Shown: in pieces, positions 28,791 to 39,765 of the stretch
How positions within the stretch are numbered: position 1 is the first letter of the stretch
Layout of the letters: each line of letters starts with the position of its first letter
The notes under the pieces: generated by a model
Databases searched by the model: none
Told to the model about the DNA's origin: nothing
The model's input: only the letters and a program-made list of their open reading frames with translations
Made by a program: the position numbers and the translations under genes
Source: Paradesertivirga sp966210515
GTDB taxonomy: Bacteria > Bacteroidota > Bacteroidia > Sphingobacteriales > Sphingobacteriaceae
Length of the DNA stretch: 64,000 bases
Direction: 5' to 3'
Assembly (NCBI GenBank): GCA_966210515.1
Contig: CBIHLM010000012.1
Span: 1-64,000 of the forward strand

Positions 28791-30626
28791 TTAATATCCG
28801 TATCCGTCGTTTCTTAAAGTTCCCAGACTACTACTAACTGTAGAAGAATGCAGGGGCAGAATATACCTCAGCGGCTGTTGCCCTGAATCATCTGCATATC
28901 CCCTCCAGGTAAATAAATTGTAATTAGCAGGACCAGATGTTGTGGTATTGTAAAGGCTTTTCAACCAGTTCATCTTTACAAAGCCATTAGGATTGTCACC
29001 TTTCGCGGGAGAATCTTTTAATGGCGGAAGCTTTGTAGGATCTGCCTTTTCGTATCTATTAAAAAACGTTACTGTTTTATCCGCGTTCAAGCGATAGTAA
29101 ATTACATCCGGCAGATTAGAATATTGACCAACGCCCGCGTTCGCATCCTCTCCCATTTTGTTAAGCGTCGTCCGGGTCTCAGCAACCTTTTTTCCATATA
29201 AGTTCCAACGGGCCAAATCATACTTACGCAAACACTCGCCGCCAAATTCCCAGGCTCTTTCGTTTACGATCGCATTAAAGAAATCATCTTTGCTTCCTGC
29301 TATTCCGTTAATGTATGCAGTTACTTTTGCAGCGTGGACATTACTCGGAAAAGCTCGTTCCCTAACTCTTTTCAAGGCGTTTATTGCCTCTGCTGTAGGT
29401 CCATTATTTAGCTCATTTTCGCTTTCGGCAAACATTAACAGCACATCAGAATATCTCATTATCGGCCAATTGATCCCTGTTCCTTTTGCAGATTGTGGAC
29501 CAGAGGGTACAGGCATTAACAAACGGTTCCATTTGTTCGGAGCAATGGAGGTTACCCCTACAGGAGTCTGTTGAAGCACTTTATCATACATAATTATTGA
29601 GCATGTGGCTTTTAATCTTGTATCCAGAGTATCAAAAGAATGGTAGTAGGTTGGAGTCAGACTTAAATAATTTGATCCTGATCCGTATGGATGGTCACCA
29701 GCGTCAACTCTAACTCCATTACACCAGGCTACGTCACCAAATCCAGGCTGAAATGCGACTTCAAACAATACGTCATCGTTAGTGGCTACAATCCATTTAC
29801 TTTGGTTTTCGAATACTTTAGCAAAATCCGGATTGAGGGGTCGGTCATAGGTCTTCATCAACTTGTCGCAATAGTCTCTTGCAATCTGATAATAGGCTCT
29901 GTAATCATCTTTCCGGCGCATAACCATATCAGGATAAAGCCAGTACCCGCCACGCATCAATGAAATCCTGGCAATTAAGCCCATAACAAATTCTCTGTTT
30001 ATGCGCTCTATTCCGTATTGAACCTGACTTGCAGGCTTCATCCTCGGTTCGATATCAATTAAGTCGTTGATTAGAAAAGTAAGGATAGTGTCTCTTCCAA
30101 CCCGTGGCTGATAGAAGTTATCTCCGCCCCTGGTAGGTTTCGAATTAAAAGGCACATCGCCCCAGTGATTTATTAACCAGTAGTACCATAGGGCTCTTAA
30201 AGCCTTGGCTTCTCCAAGTAATTGTTGCATTCCCGGGTTCTGTGCAATAGCAGACTGTTCAATTCCTTCGATACAAAGGTTAGCTCTGTTGATAGCTGTA
30301 TAGGCATTGTTCCAAACGGTTCTTAAATCTCCGTTAGCATCCGCGGTTTCAAACGACCAGATATCTCTCCTCGATCCGTCGGGTCTGTCGCCCACGCCTC
30401 CTACTTCTATATCATTGTTTCCGGTGAAGTTATTCGACAAGCGGGAAGTGAAAGCATCTTGATTAAACAATGCATAAACACTGTAAACTGACTTAGTTGC
30501 ATCGGGTTCAGTCGAAAAAATGTATTCCTGGGTAAAATTCGAAGGTGACTCAGTATCTAAAAATTTCTCGCAGGAAACCAGCGATATCATTGTGGCCGCA
30601 ATCCCTAAAAGTTTTATATATCTCAT
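28791..30626 (-). CDS. SusD/RagB family lipoprotein (pectin locus)
   Basis: This 611-residue protein has a lipobox ending LVSC (Cys19) and the SusD layout, with AINRANLCIEGIEQ, EAKALRALWYYWLINHWGDV and IMRYSDVLLMFAESENEL, then ERAWEFGGECLRKYDLARWN. It is the cell-surface glycan-capturing lid for the SusC 18 bp upstream. Sequence differs strongly from the locus-1 SusD, and the context predicts pectic oligosaccharides as ligand. Confidence 0.95.
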   Translation of the reverse strand: MRYIKLLGIAATMISLVSCEKFLDTESPSNFTQEYIFSTEPDATKSVYSVYALFNQDAFTSRLSNNFTGNNDIEVGGVGDRPDGSRRDIWSFETADANGDLRTVWNNAYTAINRANLCIEGIEQSAIAQNPGMQQLLGEAKALRALWYYWLINHWGDVPFNSKPTRGGDNFYQPRVGRDTILTFLINDLIDIEPRMKPASQVQYGIERINREFVMGLIARISLMRGGYWLYPDMVMRRKDDYRAYYQIARDYCDKLMKTYDRPLNPDFAKVFENQSKWIVATNDDVLFEVAFQPGFGDVAWCNGVRVDAGDHPYGSGSNYLSLTPTYYHSFDTLDTRLKATCSIIMYDKVLQQTPVGVTSIAPNKWNRLLMPVPSGPQSAKGTGINWPIMRYSDVLLMFAESENELNNGPTAEAINALKRVRERAFPSNVHAAKVTAYINGIAGSKDDFFNAIVNERAWEFGGECLRKYDLARWNLYGKKVAETRTTLNKMGEDANAGVGQYSNLPDVIYYRLNADKTVTFFNRYEKADPTKLPPLKDSPAKGDNPNGFVKMNWLKSLYNTTTSGPANYNLFTWRGYADDSGQQPLRYILPLHSSTVSSSLGTLRNDGYGY

Positions 30627-30644
30627 GTTGTTATTATTAAGGTT

Positions 30645-33600
30645 TTAGAAATTAAGGTTAAGCCCGAGAGTAAATGTTCTGCTTTTAGGATAACCAGAAA
30701 AATCAACGCCTGGAGTTAATGCCGCATAAGCGCCACTGCGGGTTGCAGATACCTCAGGATCGTAACCACTGTAGTTAGTAAATAAAAGCGCGTTATATAC
30801 TGTTCCATAAAGTCTTAAGGACGAGATGCCCACCCTGGTAGTTAAAGATTTAGGCAAAGTATAACCCAGAGTTACGTTGTTTAGCCTCAAAAACGATCCA
30901 TCCTCAACAGCATCGGAATTGAACACCGGAGAGGCATTCCCCATTGAAAAAGGAGACCACATATTTGCATCTTTATTTAACTCAGCGAGTTCAGCCAGAC
31001 CTGTTACCAGGGCGCCGTTTCCGTCAATATACTTAAACCTGTTATCGTAGCTCACACGTTCTAACATGTTTCCGTAGCTTGATCTGTAAAGCATATTAAA
31101 CTGAATTCTTCCCGTATTATACACGTCATTGCCGTATACCCAGTTGAAAAAAGTAGAGAAATCGAAGGCTTTGAAGGTGGCATTGAATCCGAACCCGCCA
31201 CTATGTTTAGGCACCGCGCTACCAATAATCATACGATCATTTTCAGCCGTTACAAAACCATCTCCATCCAAATCCTTTAATTTCATGGTGCCGGGTCTGG
31301 TACCTATGATACCTCCCATCAAACCTCCAGGAGAAGGCACCCCGTCTTTAAGTACATAAGTTCTGGTTGTGGTGTTATACGATTCAAAATCATCAGTAGT
31401 GTAGAAACCGTCGTTCACGAATCCATACATTAAACCGATTGTACTACCGGCCATCAAGCGGTAATCGTCACGTCCTTTTAAATCCGTTCCGGCCCAGTTT
31501 GATTCGAAAGACCTGATATCATTTCCATCGAGCTTATCAATTTTAGGCGTGTTCTTTCCGATATTAAATGAACCTGTTAAACGGAAATTCTTGTTTGCTA
31601 TAATTGTACCGTTCAGTGATAGTTCGATACCCTTGTTTGAGGTTTGCCCTATGTTTATCAATTGATTTGGAAATCCGGTTTGAGGAGGAATTTCGTTACC
31701 CACGATAAGATCTTTGGTAGTATTCTTATAGGCGTCTAATGTACCGCTTAATCGACCGTTAAATAGTCCAAAATCAAAACCAAGATTTCTTGACAGCGTA
31801 GTTTCCCATCTAAGATTCGGATTTGGCAAGGATGTATTGGAGACACTGTAATAAGTCTGACTTATGTCGCCCGCTCCATAAGGCCTTAATGCGTTCGGCA
31901 GGAAAGAAAAGCGCCAGGCATTATTGGGTATTCTATTATTGCCGGCCTCACCATAACTTAATCGAAACTTAAGATCAGAGATCGCCTCTATGTTTTTTAT
32001 AAAAGGCTCATCAGAAACTCTCCAGGCAAATGATGCGGAAGGGAAATAACCCCACCTTTTTCCCGGAGCAAATTTACTTGAACCGTCGGCCCGCAGTGTC
32101 AGGTACAAAATGTACTTATCTTTGAAAGTATAGTTAGTTCTTCCAAAAAACGACAACAGATCTTCACCTCTTTCTTCAATTGTTTGAAGTCTTTCAGAAA
32201 CCCCCAGGCCCATATTAGCAAATAGCTCTTCGGGTTGCAGGGTAACATCAAAGTTTTTCGCCCGGTTAAAAGTAGTAGCCCCGGATGTAGTCTGTATTTC
32301 CTGTCCCAGTAAGAAATTAAACTTACTATTTTTGGTTTCTTTGAGCTTGTAATTAGCGGTGTTTATCCATCTGTAGGTACGACTTGCGCCAATATTCAGT
32401 TCACCAAGGGGTTGATTATTTCCAACGTTTCTTGATTCGCCTGTCAGGGGGCCCCAATATCTTTTGCTGCTTCCATTTCTCAAGGTAACTGCGAGCTCGG
32501 TACGGAGGGATAATTGCTTCACCACATTCCAACCTAAGGCACCGTTAACACTGAAATCACGGTTAATTCGTCTTCGATAATCCTGCGCGGCTAAAGACAC
32601 CGGATCTACCAAACTAGTTATAAACTGCTCATAATCATCATCTCCGGTATTTACCGAATTAGGATCGAATATAATTTGATCGGCAAGTCCGTTTATCGGA
32701 CGCGTTTGTATTCCATCACCGACTCTAACACTTGCACCTCCCGCTGTTCCGGCGCCATCAATAATATTATCAGAGTATCTGGCAGCTAAATCCAGTTTAA
32801 GTTTAGAGGATATTTCATGGTTCATTTTAAAATTGAAATAGAGGCGCTTCGCTCCCGAACCTGCCATTATTCCGTCATCTTTGTTGTAGGTCGAGTTAAA
32901 GCTCATTTTGGTTTTCTCGGTACCACCAGTCAAACTTAGATTATGTTGCTGAGACATAACAGGTTGGCCAAATAGCTCCTCTTGCCAATCCGTTCCGTTC
33001 TGATACTTATACAATTCCAGATCATCGTAATTACCAAAAAACTTGGTAAAGTTTGTAAAGTCGCTTGATGTTGTTCCGCGAAGCGCAGCATATTCGTACT
33101 GAGCCAGTGCAAACTCATAAGGAGACAACACATCCAACTTTCTCGGAAAGCTTTTAGCCTGGGTATAGCCATTATAACTGATAGTGGTTTTGCCTGCTTT
33201 TGGTGTCTTCGTGGTTACGATAACAACCCCGTTAGCGCCTCTTGATCCATAAATAGCAGTTGAAGCTGCATCCTTTAAGATGTCGATCGATTCAATATCA
33301 GTCGGGGCTATATTGCTGATATTATCGACGATAAAACCGTCTACGATGTATAGAGGCGAATTGTCCTGAGTGATTGAATTTCCTCCTCTTACTCTGATTA
33401 TAATATCAGAGCCCGGCGAACCGTCGAGGGTAGTAACCTGAACACCCGCAATTCTGCCTGTAATTGCTTCTGCAATGTTAGACACGGGGGTTCTTTCAAT
33501 ATCCTTCCCTTTAACCGACCCTACAGCCCCAGCCAGATCACCTCTTCTGGCTGTTCCGTATCCAATTACTACAACTTCATCCAAAGATGAGGTACTTTCA

Positions 33601-33890
33601 CGAAGCGAGATATTCAATACCTTATCCGTCTCTGCCGGCACCTCTTTAGTTTCAAAACCAAGGTAGCTAACCTGCAGAGTGAAGTTGCCATCTCCTGGAA
33701 GATTAAGTTTAAACATGCCATTGGCATCTGTCTGGGCATATACTTTGGTACCCTTTACAACAATGGAGACTCCGATTAACGTTTCACCAGATTTCCCGTC
33801 TGTTACTTTACCGGAAACTTGCCTGTTCTGGGCAAAAGCTCCGCTGCTGATTTTTAAGATTATTAGAAATAGTAAAATTTTCTTGATCAT
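30645..33890 (-). CDS. SusC/RagA TonB-linked transporter (pectin locus)
   Basis: This 1081-residue protein has a signal peptide (LLFLIILKISSGAFAQ), a CarboxypepD_reg-like domain (~24-100, VSGKVTDGKSGETLIGVSI), the DEVVVIGYGTARRGDLAG signature, a plug with SIDILKDAASTAIYGSRGAN, and a long beta-barrel. It lacks the STN domain found in the locus-1 SusC, consistent with control by the adjacent HTCS rather than by a sigma/FecR pair. It imports pectic fragments across the outer membrane using TonB energy. Confidence 0.96.
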   Translation of the reverse strand: MIKKILLFLIILKISSGAFAQNRQVSGKVTDGKSGETLIGVSIVVKGTKVYAQTDANGMFKLNLPGDGNFTLQVSYLGFETKEVPAETDKVLNISLRESTSSLDEVVVIGYGTARRGDLAGAVGSVKGKDIERTPVSNIAEAITGRIAGVQVTTLDGSPGSDIIIRVRGGNSITQDNSPLYIVDGFIVDNISNIAPTDIESIDILKDAASTAIYGSRGANGVVIVTTKTPKAGKTTISYNGYTQAKSFPRKLDVLSPYEFALAQYEYAALRGTTSSDFTNFTKFFGNYDDLELYKYQNGTDWQEELFGQPVMSQQHNLSLTGGTEKTKMSFNSTYNKDDGIMAGSGAKRLYFNFKMNHEISSKLKLDLAARYSDNIIDGAGTAGGASVRVGDGIQTRPINGLADQIIFDPNSVNTGDDDYEQFITSLVDPVSLAAQDYRRRINRDFSVNGALGWNVVKQLSLRTELAVTLRNGSSKRYWGPLTGESRNVGNNQPLGELNIGASRTYRWINTANYKLKETKNSKFNFLLGQEIQTTSGATTFNRAKNFDVTLQPEELFANMGLGVSERLQTIEERGEDLLSFFGRTNYTFKDKYILYLTLRADGSSKFAPGKRWGYFPSASFAWRVSDEPFIKNIEAISDLKFRLSYGEAGNNRIPNNAWRFSFLPNALRPYGAGDISQTYYSVSNTSLPNPNLRWETTLSRNLGFDFGLFNGRLSGTLDAYKNTTKDLIVGNEIPPQTGFPNQLINIGQTSNKGIELSLNGTIIANKNFRLTGSFNIGKNTPKIDKLDGNDIRSFESNWAGTDLKGRDDYRLMAGSTIGLMYGFVNDGFYTTDDFESYNTTTRTYVLKDGVPSPGGLMGGIIGTRPGTMKLKDLDGDGFVTAENDRMIIGSAVPKHSGGFGFNATFKAFDFSTFFNWVYGNDVYNTGRIQFNMLYRSSYGNMLERVSYDNRFKYIDGNGALVTGLAELAELNKDANMWSPFSMGNASPVFNSDAVEDGSFLRLNNVTLGYTLPKSLTTRVGISSLRLYGTVYNALLFTNYSGYDPEVSATRSGAYAALTPGVDFSGYPKSRTFTLGLNLNF

Positions 33891-34498
33891 AATATAATTA
33901 CGTGGTTAATTCACCAGACACACATATTAAATAGCTAATCGTGGAGATTCTCTGATAACAGTGCAGCTGGATTGAGTGGATTCACAAACGCTTTTCAGAT
34001 TAAGCTCGAGGCTCTTCTTTAGCGATGAACTCAACAATAATGTTCGGTATGTTCTGATAGGGGTACCATAGTAAGTACCTGCGAAAAATTTCGAGATAGC
34101 GCTTTCGTCATAATTTTTTTGGTTTTAGTTTATTAAATCAGCTAGAGATAATCTGATGGTTAACGAGTCAGATGGTTTGTCTAAACTCATCGATTACCTA
34201 CACTCAAACTTAGGGCTAGATGCAAAAAAGGAGGTCTAAATTTTGACCAAATGGGTCGAATTTCCGTTAGGAAGCAAGAAATTCACCGATTTTAGAATAA
34301 AGGAAAGAGCCATCGCCTTATAGGTTTTCCCGGCAAACAGAGCAGCAACAGAAGCGAAGACTGCAGACAATCGCATGATGAATAATGGCATGATTAAGAA
34401 TTGCCGTGCCCGAAATACGCTCACGGGTTGGCGAGGTCAAAAATTTGACTCCACAGGTTTAAACAAGCTACAATATTGAAATACTTGTAGATTATCCC
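33891..34498. promoter_or_regulatory. 608-bp regulatory region between HTCS and the pectin susC
   Basis: No convincing gene. A TAAGTTTG octamer on the minus strand (34205-34212) fits the Bacteroidota -7 consensus, giving a ~315-nt leader to SusC. Just beside it are TTTTGACCAAATGGGTCGAA (34233-34253), an imperfect palindrome, and AGGTCAAAAATTTGAC (34434-34449). These are candidate binding sites for the HTCS AraC domain, by position only. Confidence 0.4.
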
Positions 34499-37400
34499 TT
34501 AATTCACAGTCTTTAAATATAGTGATGGAGTTACCCCATATTTTTCTTTAAAACAGGTACCGAAATACTTTGGATTATTAAAGCCGACACTGTAAGCAAC
34601 CGTTGAAATATTGTGTTCCCCCGCGTCTAACAGCTGCTTTCCCCGCTGTATCCGCATATCTCTGACAAACTCAACCGGAGCTAGATTGGTGAGGCTTTTA
34701 AATTTCTTATAAAATGTCGTCCGGCCCATCCCAATCGTGTCGGCTACAGCATCAATATTGAAATCAGGTTCTGCCATTCCATTTTCTACAATTTTTATCA
34801 CTTCTTTCAAAAAGGTTTCATCCCTCGAGGTAATGACAATTTCTCCCGGCGCTAATTTAATTGTCTCCTTTTTTTCTAAAAGCCCTTCAAATATCCTCTT
34901 CCTTCTCTTAATCAGATTGTCGATGGATGCCATTAGAAAAAAGTTGTTAAATGGCTTGGTTATGTAGTAATCGGCCCCATACCGAAGCCCTTCAATCTGA
35001 CTTTCTATCGATGACTTTGCCGTGAGCAGAACTACCGGAATATGGCTAGTGGCTAAATTATTTCTCAATTTATCAAGCATCTGAATACCATCCATCTTCG
35101 GCATCATAACATCGCTTAAAACCAAATCAGGAAGTAGTTTCTGCGCCTTCGCATACCCCTCTTCGCCATTGCTGGCCAGTTCTACACGATATTGCTCACT
35201 CAACTGCTGTTTAAGAAAATTCCTCAAATCATCATTATCCTCAACAAGCAAGACCAGAGGAAATTCGCAATCTTTTTCTATTATGTCGGCCAATTGCAAT
35301 TCTAAGCGTTCGGCAAGTGTATTTGGCAGATTGCCAGCAAACACCCTCTCCTCTTTGATCGTATTTACTCTGAACAGCTTCAGTTCAACATTAATAGTTA
35401 GTCCTCCGTCAATATTATTTACAGCAGAAATTTTCCCTCCGTGAAGTTCGACCAGCTCTTTTGATAAGGCCAATCCGATCCCTGTTCCTTTAAAATTCTT
35501 ACCTTCCTTAGTGGCTCCCTCGTAATAGAGTTCGAATATATCTTGCAATTTATCGTCTTCTACCCCCGGTCCCTGATCATGAACACTGATAACAAAAACA
35601 TCGTCTGACACCCCTTGGTTAATGGCTACTCTTATTTTTTTCCCTTCCGGAGTAAACTTAAAAGCATTAGCCAAAATGTTATAGATAACGATATCTAGTT
35701 TTTCAGCATCAACCGGGGTGAACAGTTCTTTCTCAAATGAATGCAGCTCTAAGGCGATTTGCTTTTGCCTTGCTGTCTCTGTAAAATACTCGCAAATGCT
35801 CTTAACGAAAGACACAATCTCGACTGTTGAAAGATCCAGGTTTGCTTTACCGCTTTGCACCTTACGTAAATCCAGCAACTGATTGATAAATCTAACCATT
35901 CGATTAGCATTCTTTCGAACAATCTCAATGTACGAAGCACCTTGAACAGAAAGATTTTCGCTGCGTGAGATTTCCTCAATGGGATTCAATATAAGTGTCA
36001 AAGGAGTACGCAACTCATGAGAGATATTGGTAAAAAAGCTAACTTTTAACTCAGCGAGCTTTTGTTCAACGGTAATTTTATTACGCAAATGCAGCATGGT
36101 CAGCGCGGTTCTTCTGACCACCAAAAATAAAATCGAAAGAATGATAAAATACAGCAAATAGGCCCACCATGTACGCCAAGGCGGAGGCAGGATGGTAATA
36201 CTTAAACTTTTCGTTTGAACGTTTGAGTTCAACTCATTGTCCAGGCTTTTAACCTCTAGAAGGTACTCCCCGGGTGGCAGGTTGGTGTAAGTAATCCTCA
36301 GAAGTCCTTTGTTATTTTGCCATGCATCGTCGAATCCTTTTAAACGGTAAGCGTAAGCCTGCTTGTTACTAAACCTGTGGTCTAAGGTTGCGTAGTCAAT
36401 ACTGAAAATATTTTGATTGTGTTCAAGAACGATTTCAGAAACGTAATTAATATTCTTTTTTATTATTCCATCTTCAGAATCAGGAAGTATGTCCTGGTTA
36501 TTTACCCGCAGATTGGTAAAAACAATATTTGCCGGAACTTTTTGATTGAGAATATGTTCGGGATCAAAGGAAATAAACCCTTTGGTTGTTCCAAAAACAA
36601 GAGTTCCGTTCGCCAGCCGAACCGAAGAGGCTTCAGAAAAAGCAGTTTTGGGCAAACCATCGTACGAATCAAAGTTTCGGAAAGAGTTTTTTGCGATATT
36701 AAATTTGCTAAGCCCGTTTTGCGTGGCGAGCCATAAATTTCCTTCCATATCCTCCACACAGCTCAATATGAAATCATTGGGCAAGCCTTCCTTCATGGTG
36801 TAATTCCGAAACGCTAATGCCTTCAGCGGATTATCTCCGATAGCCAGCGCTATTCCCCCTCCCGAAGTTCCAAGCCACATTTTCCCCTTAGAATCTTTAA
36901 AGATTATCTGAACGTCATTGTTTCCTATGCTTGACTTATCGCCCGGTATTTTATTATAGACCTTGTACTCTTCATTTTCAGCATCCAACACCAATAATCC
37001 ATCAGTAGTCGCTACCCAGATATTTCCATGAACGTCGAACTCAAGGTTTCTTATTTTTTTAAACGAGCCCGGATAATCTTTCAAAGTTGTCCCTTTGTTG
37101 ATAAAGTCGGTCCCATTGCCCGAGTCCAGGGCTACATTAAACCCGTTGTCAAATGTTCCGACCCAAATCCTTCCTTTTTTGTCTTCTAACAATGCATATA
37201 TCTGATTGCCATTGAGATTACTGTTGCTGGTCAAATATTGGGTGAGTCTATACTTTGCAGCATGTTCATCAACCGGAACGGCTTTCCACAATCCATTACC
37301 CTTCGTGCCAAGCCATATATTCCCTTTCCGGTCTTCGAGCATAGTGTAAATGGGGCCGAGCCCTGCCGGGGGGTCATTAATTAAAACATCAGCTAATAAT

Positions 37401-38839
37401 CTGTCTTTGTGATAGATCGTTAATTTTCCACTTTTGGCTCCAACCCACAGTCGATTCTTACTATCAGAAAGAAGACCTCTTACTTCATTGTGCGCTTTAA
37501 ACTTGGCATGTTCAGTAAGCAATTGCCGATTGAAGTTGTTTGGCTGAAAAAAAACCTTGTGTATTCCGCGATCGTCTGTGATTAACCAGAGCACACCAGC
37601 CTTATCGTAAAATAAATCGTGGACAACGTTTGAAAATTGACGGTTCGTGGCATTCGGCTCGTTATAAAAATACTCTATACGGTGACTGACCGGATCATAA
37701 AAGCCGAAGCCACCTCCTTTCATGTTAACCCAAACGGTGCCGTATATATCTTCAAATACCTTAAAGCGGGTACTCGCCACGCTTTGTTTATCTGCGGCCT
37801 GATAAAGCATTTCGAACGTATTATTGTAAGGGCTTACCCTGATAACACCGAATTTTTCAGGCTCTACCCACAAGTATCCCATCCTGTCTTCATAAATGGA
37901 CGACAGAGAAGTGGGTGCTAAAACCATTTTCGAATGTTTATTAGTTTGGAGATCAACGGTTATTAATTCGCCCCTTGTGGTAGAAACGTACAGTTTATTG
38001 CGCTTCCTGGATGGACATATAGCCTTAATTCGTCCTGAGGAAATCTCCAGGTAACTGAATTGTCTTAGAGTTTTATTATAAAAAGCTAACAGTCCTTTCT
38101 CCGTTCCAATGTACAGGTAATCCTTATCCTCATTCACTGCTGTATAACTTAACCGCTTACTGGTACTTAGCACAGAGCTTACGCTTTTATATCCTCCGCC
38201 CGCAGATCGTACAAGTAAACCAAGCCCGTTTGAAGTACCTACCCAGATGTTATGATTTAAATCCTCATACACGAAATTGATGACATTGGAAGGAATACTA
38301 TGTTCTCCTGAAAGGCCTTTTTTAAACGCAGTAAACCTTGTGCCACTGGTTATGTGAAATAAGCCGCTTTCGAGGCTTATCAGCAACACAGTTCCGTCTT
38401 TCAATACCAGAATCTTTCCAAATTCAACACGGCTCTTCTCTTCTTTTTGCAGGATCGTCGATACATTAAGAAACTGTTCCGTTCCCTTATCAAACCTGTA
38501 GATATTTCTGTCGGATCCTCTAAGCCATAGGTGATTAAAGCCGTCTTCTGCTACCACATCTATCCGGTCGTGCTTTAGTTCTGAACTGTCGCCAGGAGAA
38601 GATTTATAGGAGATAAAGTTGCGCCCATCAAATCGATTTATTCCGTTCCAAGTACTAAACCACATAAACCCTTCCCGATCTTTTATGAGATGAGTGACAG
38701 CATCATGAGACAAGCCATTCTCTGTAGAAAAGTATTCAATTTTACATTTTAACTGAGCAGCCGCAGTAAAACTTAGAAAGAAAGCGATAATAACGACATT
38801 AAAAGCAATGAATTTCTCTTTCCCGAACATAGAACTCAT
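34499..38839 (-). CDS. Hybrid two-component system sensor/regulator (HTCS) of the pectin locus
   Basis: This 1446-residue protein has a signal/anchor, two periplasmic Reg_prop beta-propellers (~30-800, repeats such as KDREGFMWFSTWNGINRF and GNIWLGTKGNGLW), and a Y_Y_Y domain (~820-873). A membrane helix lies at ~885-907, HisKA at FFTNISHELRTPLT (His ~940), then HATPase_c (DIFELYYEG, GTGIGLALSK), a receiver with phospho-Asp in VLSDVMMPKMDG (~1241), and a C-terminal AraC helix-turn-helix (~1350-1446, GFNNPKYFGTCFKEKYGV). It senses a periplasmic oligosaccharide and directly activates the neighbouring operon. All key residues are present. Confidence 0.97.
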   Translation of the reverse strand: MSSMFGKEKFIAFNVVIIAFFLSFTAAAQLKCKIEYFSTENGLSHDAVTHLIKDREGFMWFSTWNGINRFDGRNFISYKSSPGDSSELKHDRIDVVAEDGFNHLWLRGSDRNIYRFDKGTEQFLNVSTILQKEEKSRVEFGKILVLKDGTVLLISLESGLFHITSGTRFTAFKKGLSGEHSIPSNVINFVYEDLNHNIWVGTSNGLGLLVRSAGGGYKSVSSVLSTSKRLSYTAVNEDKDYLYIGTEKGLLAFYNKTLRQFSYLEISSGRIKAICPSRKRNKLYVSTTRGELITVDLQTNKHSKMVLAPTSLSSIYEDRMGYLWVEPEKFGVIRVSPYNNTFEMLYQAADKQSVASTRFKVFEDIYGTVWVNMKGGGFGFYDPVSHRIEYFYNEPNATNRQFSNVVHDLFYDKAGVLWLITDDRGIHKVFFQPNNFNRQLLTEHAKFKAHNEVRGLLSDSKNRLWVGAKSGKLTIYHKDRLLADVLINDPPAGLGPIYTMLEDRKGNIWLGTKGNGLWKAVPVDEHAAKYRLTQYLTSNSNLNGNQIYALLEDKKGRIWVGTFDNGFNVALDSGNGTDFINKGTTLKDYPGSFKKIRNLEFDVHGNIWVATTDGLLVLDAENEEYKVYNKIPGDKSSIGNNDVQIIFKDSKGKMWLGTSGGGIALAIGDNPLKALAFRNYTMKEGLPNDFILSCVEDMEGNLWLATQNGLSKFNIAKNSFRNFDSYDGLPKTAFSEASSVRLANGTLVFGTTKGFISFDPEHILNQKVPANIVFTNLRVNNQDILPDSEDGIIKKNINYVSEIVLEHNQNIFSIDYATLDHRFSNKQAYAYRLKGFDDAWQNNKGLLRITYTNLPPGEYLLEVKSLDNELNSNVQTKSLSITILPPPWRTWWAYLLYFIILSILFLVVRRTALTMLHLRNKITVEQKLAELKVSFFTNISHELRTPLTLILNPIEEISRSENLSVQGASYIEIVRKNANRMVRFINQLLDLRKVQSGKANLDLSTVEIVSFVKSICEYFTETARQKQIALELHSFEKELFTPVDAEKLDIVIYNILANAFKFTPEGKKIRVAINQGVSDDVFVISVHDQGPGVEDDKLQDIFELYYEGATKEGKNFKGTGIGLALSKELVELHGGKISAVNNIDGGLTINVELKLFRVNTIKEERVFAGNLPNTLAERLELQLADIIEKDCEFPLVLLVEDNDDLRNFLKQQLSEQYRVELASNGEEGYAKAQKLLPDLVLSDVMMPKMDGIQMLDKLRNNLATSHIPVVLLTAKSSIESQIEGLRYGADYYITKPFNNFFLMASIDNLIKRRKRIFEGLLEKKETIKLAPGEIVITSRDETFLKEVIKIVENGMAEPDFNIDAVADTIGMGRTTFYKKFKSLTNLAPVEFVRDMRIQRGKQLLDAGEHNISTVAYSVGFNNPKYFGTCFKEKYGVTPSLYLKTVN

Positions 38840-39132
38840 TTAATCGGGAAAGGCTACAAATGCAAATAAACCATGTGCAGCCATTCCTAAATACGAATCG
38901 ATAAAATAAAGGTATTATTGGTTATTGTTAATACTGATCTAAAATACAGGAAAAATATCACATATCCGCCTGATTCGGCCTATAATTTCTAGAAACAGAA
39001 ATTTGCTCATCGCTTATATACCCGTCTTTTCACAAAGGTGCGTTTCTTAAAAAAACCGTGAGGCAGGGCAATATTGCTCTTGACAAGAATTACCAAATAT
39101 TCCTGTGTCTGATATTCCGGAGAAGGTCGGTT

Positions 39133-39765
39133 CTAAGAGACTCTCGTCGCCCGGGGATTCTTTTTGTGCTTTCTTATCTGTATCAGCACAGGAATTAAGG
39201 CTACAAAAATACTTATTGGCAGGATTAAGCCAAGGTAATCCTTGATTTGGGGAAATTGGGATCCCAATAAAAATCCCGCAAGGGTAAATGTACCAACGTA
39301 CAAAACAATGGCAGCCAACGACACCGGTATAAATGTCATAAAATTCATTCGAGTTGTCCCTGTGATTGCGGGAGTAAATGGTCGGATTACAGGAAGGAAT
39401 TTCCCGAGGATGAGCGAACTTTTTTTATGCTTCTCGATATATTTTTCGGCCAGCGTCACATATTTTTTCTTAAAGTACCAGCTATCTTTTTTCTTGTAAA
39501 GCCGTTCTTTAAATCTTCTCCCGATGTAAAATCCCAAGATGTCTCCAGCAAATGCGGCCAGAATAACACTAAGCAGCAAAGTCGTAATATGAACTTCGAG
39601 GGTTCGGGTGCTTACCAGCAGGCCTGCCGTAAACAGGAGCGACTCTCCGCCCGGTACAATGAGCCCCAAAAGCAAGCCCGTCTCGGCAAATACAAACAAT
39701 ACTATGATAAGAAAGCCTCCCCATTCAATTAATGCTGAAGTTTCTATCAGAAGCAAAGTGCTCAT
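39133..39765 (-). CDS. DedA family inner-membrane protein
   Basis: This 210-residue protein has several membrane helices and the SNARE-associated/DedA (VTT) core: LLGLIVPGGESLLFTAGLL, FAGDILGFYIGRRF, FLPVIRPFTPAITGTTRMNF. DedA proteins act as lipid scramblases or help maintain membrane homeostasis. A basic C-terminal tail (RKHKKNPRATR) faces the cytoplasm. The start codon overlaps the stop of the preceding gene by one base (TAATG), so the two are probably cotranslated. Confidence 0.9.
   Translation of the reverse strand: MSTLLLIETSALIEWGGFLIIVLFVFAETGLLLGLIVPGGESLLFTAGLLVSTRTLEVHITTLLLSVILAAFAGDILGFYIGRRFKERLYKKKDSWYFKKKYVTLAEKYIEKHKKSSLILGKFLPVIRPFTPAITGTTRMNFMTFIPVSLAAIVLYVGTFTLAGFLLGSQFPQIKDYLGLILPISIFVALIPVLIQIRKHKKNPRATRVS

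Noticed and set aside
34236..34424. 62-codon minus-strand ORF upstream of the pectin susC
   Set aside because: It lies in the regulatory region, overlaps a palindrome, and lacks any recognisable domain.
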